From M55B157 sp965657825 (GTDB lineage Bacteria > Actinomycetota > Actinomycetes > S36-B12), in contig CBFHQG010000066.1 in assembly GCA_965657825.1 (NCBI GenBank), positions 1 through 12,252 on the forward strand: DNA of 12,252 bases, given 5' to 3'. A model generated the notes under the pieces. That model worked only from the letters and a program-made list of their open reading frames with translations. It searched no databases and was not told the DNA's origin. The position numbers and the translations under genes were made by a program. This document shows, piece after piece, positions 1 to 6,283 of this stretch; position 1 is the stretch's first letter; every line of letters begins with the position of its first letter.

Positions 1-395
1 GACCGGATCTCAAGGTGATCTGCCTGGAGCCGCTGCTGCGTCGGGCCACCTTCCTCACCGAGACCGTCGACACCCTCGGTTTGGCTGAGCGGGTCCGCGT
101 GGTGCGGGGGCGTGCGGAGGATCTCACCGGGGATCGCGATCTGGTGTGCGCTGTCTCCACCGCCCGTGCGGTGGCGCCCCTGGAGCGGCTGGTCGGTTGG
201 GCTCTTCCCCTGACCAGCCCCGGCGGTGAGTTGCTTGCTCTTAAAGGATCCTCAGCCGCCGAGGAGGTCACGGCAGCCCGGGAGGTGATCACCGCCGCGG
301 GTGGGGGTGAGGTGCGTATCGAGGAGTTCGGCAGCGGTATCGTCGACCCACCCACGCGCGTGGTGCGCATCCGTCGGATCTCCTCTGACCGATGA
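1..395 (+). CDS. rsmG: 16S rRNA (guanine527-N7) methyltransferase RsmG (GidB), C-terminal part
   Basis: This is the 3' end of rsmG; the frame is open from the left edge (first full codon at base 3) and ends at TGA 393-395. The family methylates G527 of 16S rRNA using S-adenosylmethionine. Visible are the end of the Rossmann methyltransferase fold with the segment LEPLLRRATFLTE, then VRGRAEDL, the conserved STARAVAPLERLVGW stretch and SPGGELLALKG, which are characteristic of RsmG. The N-terminal SAM-binding glycine loop lies outside the window. Its place directly before parA-parB is the usual actinobacterial origin-proximal order. The stop codon overlaps an ATG at 392, so translation of the next small ORF could be coupled. 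The GTG at base 15 is internal, not a start. Confidence 0.93.
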   Translation, partial: PDLKVICLEPLLRRATFLTETVDTLGLAERVRVVRGRAEDLTGDRDLVCAVSTARAVAPLERLVGWALPLTSPGGELLALKGSSAAEEVTAAREVITAAGGGEVRIEEFGSGIVDPPTRVVRIRRISSDR

Positions 396-595
396 CAGCC
401 CCTTCCCTTCGATCGACTGGAGCCCCGGTGACGGACATCCCACCCGATGCGCAGCAGCCGAGCGGACTGGGGTGGCCCGTGCCCTCGACTGATGTGCCCT
501 CGACTGATGTGCCCCCGACGGTTGTTCCACGTGGAACATCGCTGGGTGAATGCGTGGGTCTGGGCTGGCCGGTCGGGGAAGGCGTGGCCGCATGA
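392..595 (+). CDS. Small ORF (67 aa) bridging rsmG and parA, overlapping both by ATGA
   Basis: I recognise no family. The ORF starts at ATG 392, overlapping the rsmG stop, and ends at TGA 593-595, overlapping the parA ATG; both junctions are ATGA. The peptide is rich in Pro, Gly, Thr and Asp. It contains GLGWPV twice (near residues 25 and 57), and the two DNA copies differ mainly at third codon positions, which argues for coding in this frame. A 15-bp duplication inside it keeps frame and gives the repeated STDVP. The parS palindrome is read here as VPRGT, equivalent to the VSRET that I recall at the N-terminus of many actinobacterial ParA proteins. It may therefore be a detached ParA N-terminal extension, a small gene of its own, or chance. 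An internal GTG at 428 with GGAG at 419-422 is an alternative start. Confidence 0.42.
   Translation: MTAPSLRSTGAPVTDIPPDAQQPSGLGWPVPSTDVPSTDVPPTVVPRGTSLGECVGLGWPVGEGVAA
481..510 (+). repeat. 15-bp tandem duplication upstream of parS
   Basis: GCCCTCGACTGATGT occurs twice head to tail (481-495 and 496-510), followed by a decayed partial third copy (GCCCCCGACG, 511-520). The unit is five codons long and keeps the frame of the small ORF at 392-595. It ends 13 bp before the parS palindrome. Confidence 0.9.
523..538. promoter_or_regulatory. parS: parS centromere site (ParB binding)
   Basis: TGTTCCACGTGGAACA is a perfect 16-bp palindrome. It matches the bacterial parS consensus TGTTTCACGTGAAACA except for one symmetric substitution in each arm (T to C, A to G), so symmetry is kept. 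It lies just upstream of parA, the classical place for an origin-proximal parS. ParB encoded at 1377-2303 would load here and spread along DNA. Confidence 0.92.
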
Positions 596-1380
596 CGAGG
601 ATCCTCGCGGTGGCCAACCAGAAGGGCGGGGTGGGCAAGACCACCTCGACGGTGAATATCGCCGCTGCCCTGGCTCGCGCAGGTCAGCACGTGCTCGTCA
701 TCGACCTCGATCCGCAGGGCAATGCTTCCACCGCTGTGGGACTGGCCCATCACAGTGGGACTCCGGGGACGTACGAGGTCCTCACCGATGATGCCCGTTT
801 GTCCGATATCGTCCAGGAATGTCCCGAAATTTCGGGGCTCTGGGGTGCCCCGGCGACCATCGATCTGGCGGGTGCGGAGATCGAACTGGTCTCCTTGGTC
901 GCCCGGGAGACCCGATTGGCGAAGGCGGTCGAGGACTATCTACCGGTCCACCAGGCGACCCACGGTCGAGTGTTGGACATGGTGCTCATCGACTGCCCGC
1001 CCAGCCTCGGCCTGCTCACCATCAACGCCTTCTGCGCCGCCCGCGAGGTGCTGCTGCCGATCCAGTGCGAGTACTACGCCCTCGAGGGTGTCTCGCAGTT
1101 GCTGCGCACCATCGAGTTGGTCAAGGCCCACCTCAATCCAGATCTCGGTGTCGGTGCGGTCCTGCTGACGATGTACGACGGTCGAACCCGATTGAGTTCG
1201 CAGGTCGTGGCCGAGGTGCGTGAGCACTTCGGAGACCGGGTGCTCCCCACTGTGATCCCACGGTCGGTGCGGTTGAGCGAGGCACCCTCCTACGGCCAGA
1301 CCATCCTCACCTACGACGCTGATTCGGCCGGTGCCCATGCCTACATCGCCGCAGCTCGTGAACTGCAGGAGCTGACATGA
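592..1380 (+). CDS. parA: Chromosome partitioning ATPase ParA (Soj family)
   Basis: This deviant-Walker ATPase works with ParB-parS to segregate newly replicated origins. With the start at ATG 592 the protein has 262 aa. It begins close to the P-loop: KGGVGKTT at residues 11-18, the second lysine-containing motif region DLDPQGN at 38-44, and the Walker B segment LIDCPPSLG at 132-140, followed by QCEYYALEGVSQLL. GGGGAAGG at 575-582, 9 nt before ATG 592, supports this start. An in-frame ATG at 550 would add 14 residues of Arg/Gly-rich sequence, but it has no spaced Shine-Dalgarno and an in-frame stop lies just before it (547-549). The long N-terminal extension common in actinobacterial ParA is absent from this frame. 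The stop overlaps the parB start (ATGA), so the two are one operon. Confidence 0.96.
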   Translation: MTRILAVANQKGGVGKTTSTVNIAAALARAGQHVLVIDLDPQGNASTAVGLAHHSGTPGTYEVLTDDARLSDIVQECPEISGLWGAPATIDLAGAEIELVSLVARETRLAKAVEDYLPVHQATHGRVLDMVLIDCPPSLGLLTINAFCAAREVLLPIQCEYYALEGVSQLLRTIELVKAHLNPDLGVGAVLLTMYDGRTRLSSQVVAEVREHFGDRVLPTVIPRSVRLSEAPSYGQTILTYDADSAGAHAYIAAARELQELT

Positions 1381-2303
1381 GCGAACCGAAGCGCGGCCTG
1401 GGCAAGGGTCTTGGTGCCCTCATCTCGAGTGGACCGCCGAGCGAGGAAACCGGCTCCGCTGCAACGGTTTCACAGTCCCGACCTGATGATGTCGACCTGG
1501 TGTACCTCGAGGTCCCACCCGGTGACATCAGCCCGAATCCCCGTCAGCCGCGCACGGTGTTCGACGACGAGGCGATGGCTGAACTCGTGCATTCCATTCG
1601 GGAGATCGGTCTGCTGCAGCCGGTCGTGGTACGTCGCTCGTCAGGTGACTCCCCCTTCGAACTGGTTGCGGGAGAACGACGTTGGCGGGCATCGCAGGCT
1701 GCCGGGTTGACCGTGATGCCCGTCATCGTGCGCCAGACGACTGATGACGCGCTGCTACGGGATGCGCTGTTGGAGAACCTGCATAGGGCTGCGCTCAATC
1801 CGCTGGAGGAGGCCGCTGCCTACCAGCAGCTACTGGCGGATTTCGGTGGGACACAGGAGGAATTGGCTACGCGACTCGGCCGATCTCGTCCGCAGATCGC
1901 GAATACCCTGCGGTTGTTGAAGCTGCCCCCCGCGGTGCAGCGCAAGGTTGCCGCCGGTGTCATTTCGGCCGGCCACGCGAAGGCACTGCTGTCTCTCGAT
2001 GATCCAGCCGAGATGGAAACCCTGGCCGATCGCATCGTGGCCGAGGGTTTGTCGGTGCGCAGCGTCGAGGAGATCGTGCTGCTACGCAAGGACTCCGGGC
2101 CCAAACGTAAGCGTTCGGGGTCGAAGGGTCCGTCGCCGGAGATGATCGACGCTGCGCTCGCGGTCGAGACTCGACTAGCTGATCGCCTCGATACGACGGT
2201 GAGCATCTCCGGTGCCCGCACCGCCAAGGCGCGCGGCAAACTCGTCATCGACTTCGCCGATCTCGATGATCTGCTGCGCATCCTCGACGCTCTGGATCCC
2301 TAA
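1377..2303 (+). CDS. parB: Chromosome partitioning protein ParB (CTPase, parS-binding)
   Basis: ParB binds parS, hydrolyses CTP to form a sliding clamp and partners with ParA. The 308-aa protein starts with the typical RGLGKGLGALI segment (residues 6-16). The ParB/Srx domain contains NPRQPR (54-59) and the GERRWRA nucleotide-binding box (99-105), then ENLHRAALNPLEEA (the ENLxRxxLNP motif, 133-146). A helix-turn-helix follows (about 159-182, with GRSRPQIANTLRLLKL), then SAGHAKALL. A basic linker (PKRKRSGSKG) leads to the C-terminal dimerisation domain rich in Leu and Asp. The start overlaps the parA stop. The gene ends 1 nt before the end of a convergent gene, with no visible terminator between them. 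Confidence 0.97.
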   Translation: MSEPKRGLGKGLGALISSGPPSEETGSAATVSQSRPDDVDLVYLEVPPGDISPNPRQPRTVFDDEAMAELVHSIREIGLLQPVVVRRSSGDSPFELVAGERRWRASQAAGLTVMPVIVRQTTDDALLRDALLENLHRAALNPLEEAAAYQQLLADFGGTQEELATRLGRSRPQIANTLRLLKLPPAVQRKVAAGVISAGHAKALLSLDDPAEMETLADRIVAEGLSVRSVEEIVLLRKDSGPKRKRSGSKGPSPEMIDAALAVETRLADRLDTTVSISGARTAKARGKLVIDFADLDDLLRILDALDP

Positions 2304-2304
2304 C

Positions 2305-2796
2305 TCATTCTCTGGACAGATACGCCGCGAGCGAATCGAAATAGCGTTCCATCCCCGCCTGAGCCATCTGGGCTTCCTCCTCTGGCAGTTCCCCGTACTG
2401 CGCCATCCGCACCCACACACGATCACCCCGTGGCTCCATGTCGACGATAACGAGATGGTGATCAGCGTCATCTGATCCTTCGGCGAATTCATCTGCGTCC
2501 TGGGAGTACGCCATCGTGTGAACGAGGCGAACAGGCTCGGTCACCTCGGTGTAGCGACCCCAGAAGTACGCGATGAATCCATAAGACGTTGCATCGATCG
2601 CAGCAGCCCATCGACCACCGACGACGGGTTCACTGACCGCTGTTGCCGGCACCGGGTTGAGACCTAGGGGTGCGTACCACTGCTGGAGTGCATCCGCGTC
2701 GACCCAGGCGGTCCACATGTTCTGGATGAGTGCATCGAATTCACGCTCGATCGAGTAGGCCAGTGGTTGCATGTGGTCATCGTTGCAGACCAGCAC
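2305..2796 (-). CDS. SRPBCC / AHSA1-like START-fold domain protein
   Basis: The 163-aa protein resembles the AHSA1 (activator of Hsp90 ATPase homologue 1) branch of the SRPBCC fold: an N-terminal segment YSIEREFDALIQNMWTAW, then DALQQWYAPLG, later a Gly-Arg-Trp turn (GGRW) followed by strands with FWGRYTEVTEPVRLVHT, and a long C-terminal helix ending FDSLAAYL. Such proteins have a hydrophobic ligand pocket, but the ligand cannot be read from sequence. No signal peptide is visible, so it is probably cytosolic. GTG at 2796 is the longest start; ATG at 2772 (beginning MQPLAYS, 155 aa) fits the family domain edge better, and neither has a strong ribosome binding site. It is convergent with parB and lies 97 nt downstream of the secreted-protein gene on the same strand. 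It appears to be accessory at this locus. Confidence 0.82.
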   Translation of the reverse strand: MLVCNDDHMQPLAYSIEREFDALIQNMWTAWVDADALQQWYAPLGLNPVPATAVSEPVVGGRWAAAIDATSYGFIAYFWGRYTEVTEPVRLVHTMAYSQDADEFAEGSDDADHHLVIVDMEPRGDRVWVRMAQYGELPEEEAQMAQAGMERYFDSLAAYLSRE

Positions 2797-2893
2797 TGAC
2801 CTGGGCGAGTTCGCGTGGGATAACTGTGGGGAGAGTGACGATGCGGGGTCATGGAACGAACGCGCGTACTGAGGCGCGGGCTGTGTCTTTGAC

Positions 2894-3733
2894 TTACTTC
2901 CGACACGTTATGACGAGCTCTGCTGTACTCCTCGCAACCTCATCATCGAATCGGTCGTAGAACACCACAACGAAGTTGCTCCGCAGCGGCTTACGCTTCA
3001 TCGAACGGCAACCTCGCTTGGACACAGGATTCCAATAGACGCCTTGTGACATCGTCCACCCAGTCTTCGTCCGCTGTGCTGCTGACTTCATCTTCATTGT
3101 TCGGCAATTACTCCAAGAGCCACTGCTCGGATCGTAAAAGCATTTCTGGACATTCCGGATTTGGTGTGATGTGTCAACGATTCGATAGCGCTGGGTGATC
3201 GTTTTGGACCTCTTCTTACTGAATGCGGTGATCAACGTCGGACCCGACGACTTGACCGCAAAGCCCTGGCATTCCATTCGGTAGGTGTGAGTGATTTTCG
3301 CAAGAAGTTGTTCACGGGCACCAAGAACACCGATCTCGACACCCCAGGGGTCACTTCGCGGTGATTCGGCGAGACATTGGTCTTCTGTCGATTCAGTCCA
3401 GCCCACCCAGACACGCACCTGCCAGCCAGTCGATGTCGCACGGATGCGCCAATCACCGTTGCCAAAAAAGCTACGTCGTAATGGATAGCTATCGCACAGG
3501 AAACGATCTCCTCCGTCGTTCACCGCACACTGAGTGATGTAGCGACTTTGCTCACGCGTATCGGCGATGTAGAACGTGACGAAGCCACCGGTGGAGTCTC
3601 TGTCGGTGTAGGTCTTGATCACTCGGACACCTTGGGACGAAAGGCCGACACTAGACGCTGCCTGCGAGTGCGATGGAGCAACGACGGATGCAACTACGAG
3701 TCCGATGACGAATGCGCCGATAAGCGATCGCAT
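2894..3733 (-). CDS. Secreted cysteine-rich protein of unknown family
   Basis: I do not recognise the family. With the start at ATG 3733 the protein has 279 aa and begins with a signal peptide: MRSLIG, a hydrophobic core (GAFVIGLVVASVV), then SHSQA-A as a likely cleavage site near residue 26. The purine-rich AAGGGGGGACAGG directly upstream supports this start; a longer reading to 3802 would overlap the divergent gene and bury the signal peptide. The mature part contains eight cysteines (TQCAV, FLCDS, DQCLA, MECQG, KCFYD, NCRTM, GCRSM and a terminal TCRK), enough for four disulfides. It is rich in aromatic residues and basic in its C-terminal half. The spacing (YITQC...FLCDS; MECQG...KCFYD) hints at two similar halves. 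The gene is less GC-rich than the flanking core genes. It diverges from the phosphodiester glycosidase gene, which is also exported, across 53 bp. Confidence 0.75.
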   Translation of the reverse strand: MRSLIGAFVIGLVVASVVAPSHSQAASSVGLSSQGVRVIKTYTDRDSTGGFVTFYIADTREQSRYITQCAVNDGGDRFLCDSYPLRRSFFGNGDWRIRATSTGWQVRVWVGWTESTEDQCLAESPRSDPWGVEIGVLGAREQLLAKITHTYRMECQGFAVKSSGPTLITAFSKKRSKTITQRYRIVDTSHQIRNVQKCFYDPSSGSWSNCRTMKMKSAAQRTKTGWTMSQGVYWNPVSKRGCRSMKRKPLRSNFVVVFYDRFDDEVARSTAELVITCRK

Positions 3734-3756
3734 CCTGTCCCCCCTTCCACCGATCA

Positions 3757-3772
3757 CACGACCAGAATCGTG
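3757..3772. promoter_or_regulatory. Inverted repeat in the 53-bp divergent spacer (possible shared operator)
   Basis: CACGA - 6 nt - TCGTG forms a 5-bp inverted repeat in the only spacer between two divergent genes for exported proteins (3734-3786). Its right arm touches the GGGAG at 3772-3776 that may serve as ribosome binding site for the gene at 3787. The spacer is too short for two separate promoters, so elements must overlap or lie within the opposite gene. The arms are short, so a chance origin is possible. Confidence 0.3.
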
Positions 3773-3786
3773 GGAGAATCTACCCC

Positions 3787-5007
3787 ATGGGCGGGGTGGC
3801 ACTCAGATTCGCAGGAGTTCCCCTCGCGATATCGTCACTAGCCCTCACAGGGGCCTTGGGCCCCGGTGAAGTAGGACCGAGCAGCGACACGACCACATCG
3901 GTGGTGAGGGATGCGCCAGCGGTTGGGCAGGTTTCCCCTTCTGCATACTGTCGGCCTGAGCTTTCTATTGAGCGCCATCGATCGAAGCGCATCGCCGCAG
4001 GCGCCCTCTTGGAGATTTATCGGGCGGAGCAGGAAACATCGTCACCACAGACTCCGAATACGGTTCGGATAGCTGTGGTCAAGTCGACGTCGGGACGCTT
4101 TGGCATGCATCCCCTGATGAGTGGACCGCCTGACCTCATCGACCCACACACGATTGCACGAGATCGCGATGTCATCACGGTGATCAATGGCGACTACTTC
4201 GATGATCTACCGTTCGCGGGGACGGTGCCACGCGGAATGGTCGTGCGAGATGGGCGCATCATGTTCGCACCAGCCCATTGGACGCAGGTGGTTGCTATCA
4301 GTGAGGACCGAACACCCAGAACGACCCGTATCAAGGCGGTCCTTGTCGACTCGGAACAAGGCAGTCGCACAGTGTCGGTCAATGATCCCCTGGACCCAGG
4401 GCGTGGCATCGTTGTGTACACCTCTGATTGGCAGCGAGACAAGACCCCGACTGGACTGTGGCGACTTGTGGTCGACCGCGGACGGGTCTCCGCATTGGTG
4501 GGTCGATCTGTGACGGCGCGTATCCCAGCGGACGGGTTCGTCCTGGCTAGCCGCGATCGAAGAAAACTCGAAGCCTGGCCGGTGGGGAGCCTATTCACGG
4601 CCACGATCAAGTCGGTTTCCCGTGATGGTGATTCGGTCGAGCAGGCGTCTGGCCACGGGGGTGTCATGCTGCGCAAGGGCAGGATCAAGGCGCCGTGTAG
4701 TGATTACGAGAACCTGCTCCGACCACGCACCGGTCTCGCGTGGAACGAAAGCGGTGACGTCTGGTTCATCGCTGCGACGTCCGGGCTGCCGGATCCACCC
4801 GACGGATTCCGCAGGGGTGGGGCGACGAAGTCGCAGGTGGCTGCCGTCGCGAGGATGCTGGGCGCTACCCATGCGGTGACCCTGGATGGTGGTGGGTCCA
4901 CCATCCTCCTTACTCACCAGGCCGGCAGGGTCACACGACGAGACTTGCCGGCCTCGGCATGGACTCGTCCCGTCCCCGTGGTCTGGACACTGAGTCGTCG
5001 CAGCTAA
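3787..5007 (+). CDS. Secreted phosphodiester glycosidase family protein (NAGPA domain)
   Basis: The 406-aa protein belongs to the NAGPA/phosphodiester glycosidase family, named for the human uncovering enzyme that removes N-acetylglucosamine from phosphodiester-linked mannose. Bacterial members occur in exopolysaccharide and sporulation contexts. Diagnostic motifs: INGDYFDD (133-140), RGMVVRDGRI (149-158), SGHGGVMLRKGRI (288-300), RTGLAWN (314-320) and the signature TLDGGGSTIL (365-374). A hydrophobic N-terminus (LRFAGVPLAISSLALTGAL) looks like a signal peptide or anchor, and two cysteines (C55, C304) could pair outside the cell. ATG 3787 is preceded by GGGAG at 10-nt spacing. The substrate is not deducible; cell-wall glycopolymer or exopolysaccharide phosphodiesters are candidates. 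It diverges from the cysteine-rich secreted protein. Confidence 0.85.
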   Translation: MGGVALRFAGVPLAISSLALTGALGPGEVGPSSDTTTSVVRDAPAVGQVSPSAYCRPELSIERHRSKRIAAGALLEIYRAEQETSSPQTPNTVRIAVVKSTSGRFGMHPLMSGPPDLIDPHTIARDRDVITVINGDYFDDLPFAGTVPRGMVVRDGRIMFAPAHWTQVVAISEDRTPRTTRIKAVLVDSEQGSRTVSVNDPLDPGRGIVVYTSDWQRDKTPTGLWRLVVDRGRVSALVGRSVTARIPADGFVLASRDRRKLEAWPVGSLFTATIKSVSRDGDSVEQASGHGGVMLRKGRIKAPCSDYENLLRPRTGLAWNESGDVWFIAATSGLPDPPDGFRRGGATKSQVAAVARMLGATHAVTLDGGGSTILLTHQAGRVTRRDLPASAWTRPVPVVWTLSRRS

Positions 5008-5342
5008 CCCTGCTCGAGCGCTCTGAATATGGGATAATCATTCGGGAAAAAGTTGCGCTGCAAGGGAAAAGAGTGGCTCAGGTGCTTGCCTTGTGTCAGA
5101 TCCATGACCCAGAGTCGTTCATACGCCCTCATCCGCGCTGCTGACTCCGGGGGGGCGTTACCCCCAGGCCTTGGATCAGGTGCAGGCCGGCTTGGATGTG
5201 CTCACTCAGACTCATCCCACCGGGTTGGATCGGGGCGAGCTGGGAGGGTTCAGGCAGACCGCACTGACGGCACCGATCACCCGGATGGAGGCGGAACTAG
5301 CCCATTACCTGGACCGGCCACCCCGCAAACACAGCGTGCGAA
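5008..5342. other. 335-bp gene-poor stretch between the glycosidase and ddl genes
   Basis: There is no complete gene in this stretch. It holds a probable broken coding fragment (5108-5356), a run of seven G (5149-5155), a GC-rich mini-hairpin (5151-5165) and an isolated -10-like GATAAT (5033-5038) without a convincing -35. I see no classic intrinsic terminator (stem followed by a T-run) for either converging gene. It marks the edge between the accessory block and the conserved ddl operon. Confidence 0.6.
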
Positions 5343-5356
5343 TCACACGCGAGTAA
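5108..5356 (+). pseudogene. Probable remnant of a DUF222 (13E12-type HNH nuclease) N-terminal region
   Basis: The frame is open from 5108 (after TGA 5105-5107) to TAA 5354-5356 but lacks a credible start: only TTG 5171 or GTG 5180, neither with a good ribosome binding site. From 5171 it reads as an amphipathic helical peptide (VQAGLDVL..GLDRGELGGF..TRMEAELAHYLDR). This resembles the start of DUF222 domains (LD-x-L...L-x-x-x-E-L...R-x-x-A-x-L-A-x). That domain usually continues for hundreds of residues to an HNH motif, which is missing here. The end overlaps the convergent ddl stop by 14 nt. The similarity is judged by eye, so it could be chance coding potential. Confidence 0.3.
5151..5165 (+). 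other. GGGGG-CGTTA-CCCCC hairpin
   Basis: A 5-bp all-G:C stem with a 5-nt loop, embedded in a G7 run. No T-tract follows, so it is at best a weak transcription-stop structure for the glycosidase gene ending 144 nt upstream. It may equally be a low-complexity accident. Confidence 0.25.
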
Positions 5357-6278
5357 CGGCCCGCTCAACCAGTGAGACCATCATGGAGCCGATGTCCTCA
5401 CCGGCTGCTGTCAATGCCTGCGGCACAAGGGAAGTCTCGGTCATGCCCGGAGCGACATTCGCCTCGAGGAACCACGGTGTGCCCGCAGCATCGATGATGA
5501 AATCGATACGCGACCAATCACGCAGTTTCAATCGCGAATGCACAGCGACCGCAGCATCAGAGGCGCGCTCCGCCACATCATCAGCCAGGCGTGCCGGCAC
5601 ATAGAACTCCGTCGTGCCCGCCGTATAGCGCGCGGCGTAGTCATAGAACCCGCCATCGGGCACGATCTCCACCGCGGGTAGCGCATGTGGGCCGTCACCG
5701 GTGTCGATCACGCCGATCGCCACCTCCATGCCGGTCACGAATGCCTCGATCAACGCAACTTCTCCGTAGGCGAAGGCGCCCACCATCGCGGCTGGCAGAT
5801 CACCCGGTTCACGCACTACCGAGGCGCCCAATGCCGAGCCACCACGAGCGGGTTTCACCACCACCGGCAGACCGAGCCGCGCATCGAGGGCACGCAGCAC
5901 ACCGGCGGCACCTAACTCTCGAAACGTGCTGTGCGGCAGTGAGACTGAAGCCGGTGTGTCGACGTCGGTCAGTGCCTTGGCGATCGTCTTATCGAAGGCC
6001 ATCCGCGACGGATCGGGTCGCGATCCGACATAGGCCAGCCCGACGCACTCCAGCACATCTCGCAGTGCACCATCCTCACCGGCCGCGCCATGCACGAGCG
6101 GCACCACACAATCGGGCTTCATCGAGGACAGGTCACCGAGCAGATCCGCGTCGATGTCACGCTCGAGCACCTCCCAGTCCGGTGCCGCGGCACGCAGAGC
6201 CTCGGCGACGCGACGACCGGAACGGATCGACACGTCGCGTTCGGGGGACAATCCACCGGCGAGAACGACGACCTGCAT
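5343..6278 (-). CDS. ddl: D-alanine--D-alanine ligase family protein (ATP-grasp)
   Basis: The 311-aa protein has the length and motif order of short DdlB-type ligases, which join two D-alanines with ATP to supply the peptidoglycan stem terminus. Seen: GGLSPERDVSIRSG (8-21, with the substrate-side Glu), PLVHGAAGEDG (60-70), FDK (95-97), the ATP-loop VVKPARGGSALGASVV (140-155), EFYVPA (224-229), SRIDFII (256-262), and the magnesium/substrate segment FLEANVAPGMTETSLVP (270-286), where Ddl usually has N-T-x-P-G-M-T. Catalytic positions look intact. The start ATG 6278 lies 5 nt after the stop of the aminotransferase gene, so the two are surely cotranscribed. An organism usually has a ddl in the cell-wall cluster, so this may be a second copy or a ligase with another dipeptide specificity; the latter is inference. 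Confidence 0.85.
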   Translation of the reverse strand: MQVVVLAGGLSPERDVSIRSGRRVAEALRAAAPDWEVLERDIDADLLGDLSSMKPDCVVPLVHGAAGEDGALRDVLECVGLAYVGSRPDPSRMAFDKTIAKALTDVDTPASVSLPHSTFRELGAAGVLRALDARLGLPVVVKPARGGSALGASVVREPGDLPAAMVGAFAYGEVALIEAFVTGMEVAIGVIDTGDGPHALPAVEIVPDGGFYDYAARYTAGTTEFYVPARLADDVAERASDAAVAVHSRLKLRDWSRIDFIIDAAGTPWFLEANVAPGMTETSLVPQALTAAGEDIGSMMVSLVERAVTRV

Positions 6279-6283
6279 CGCGG

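Noticed and set aside
550..591. Extended ParA start at ATG 550
   Set aside because: An in-frame stop immediately precedes it, there is no spaced Shine-Dalgarno, and the extra residues are Arg/Gly-rich. ATG 592 has GGGGAAGG at 9 nt.
2294..2312. Terminator between the convergent parB and SRPBCC genes
   Set aside because: The genes are separated by 1 nt, and I see no stem with a T-run on either strand.
2815..2832. DnaA-box-like GTGGGATAA followed by CTGTGGGGA
   Set aside because: Three mismatches to TGTGGATAA in the best copy and no cluster. The origin lies elsewhere in the usual actinobacterial layout.
3734..3802. N-terminal extension of the secreted cysteine-rich protein
   Set aside because: It would place 23 residues before a clear signal peptide and overlap the start of the divergent gene. 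ATG 3733 has a purine-rich ribosome binding site.
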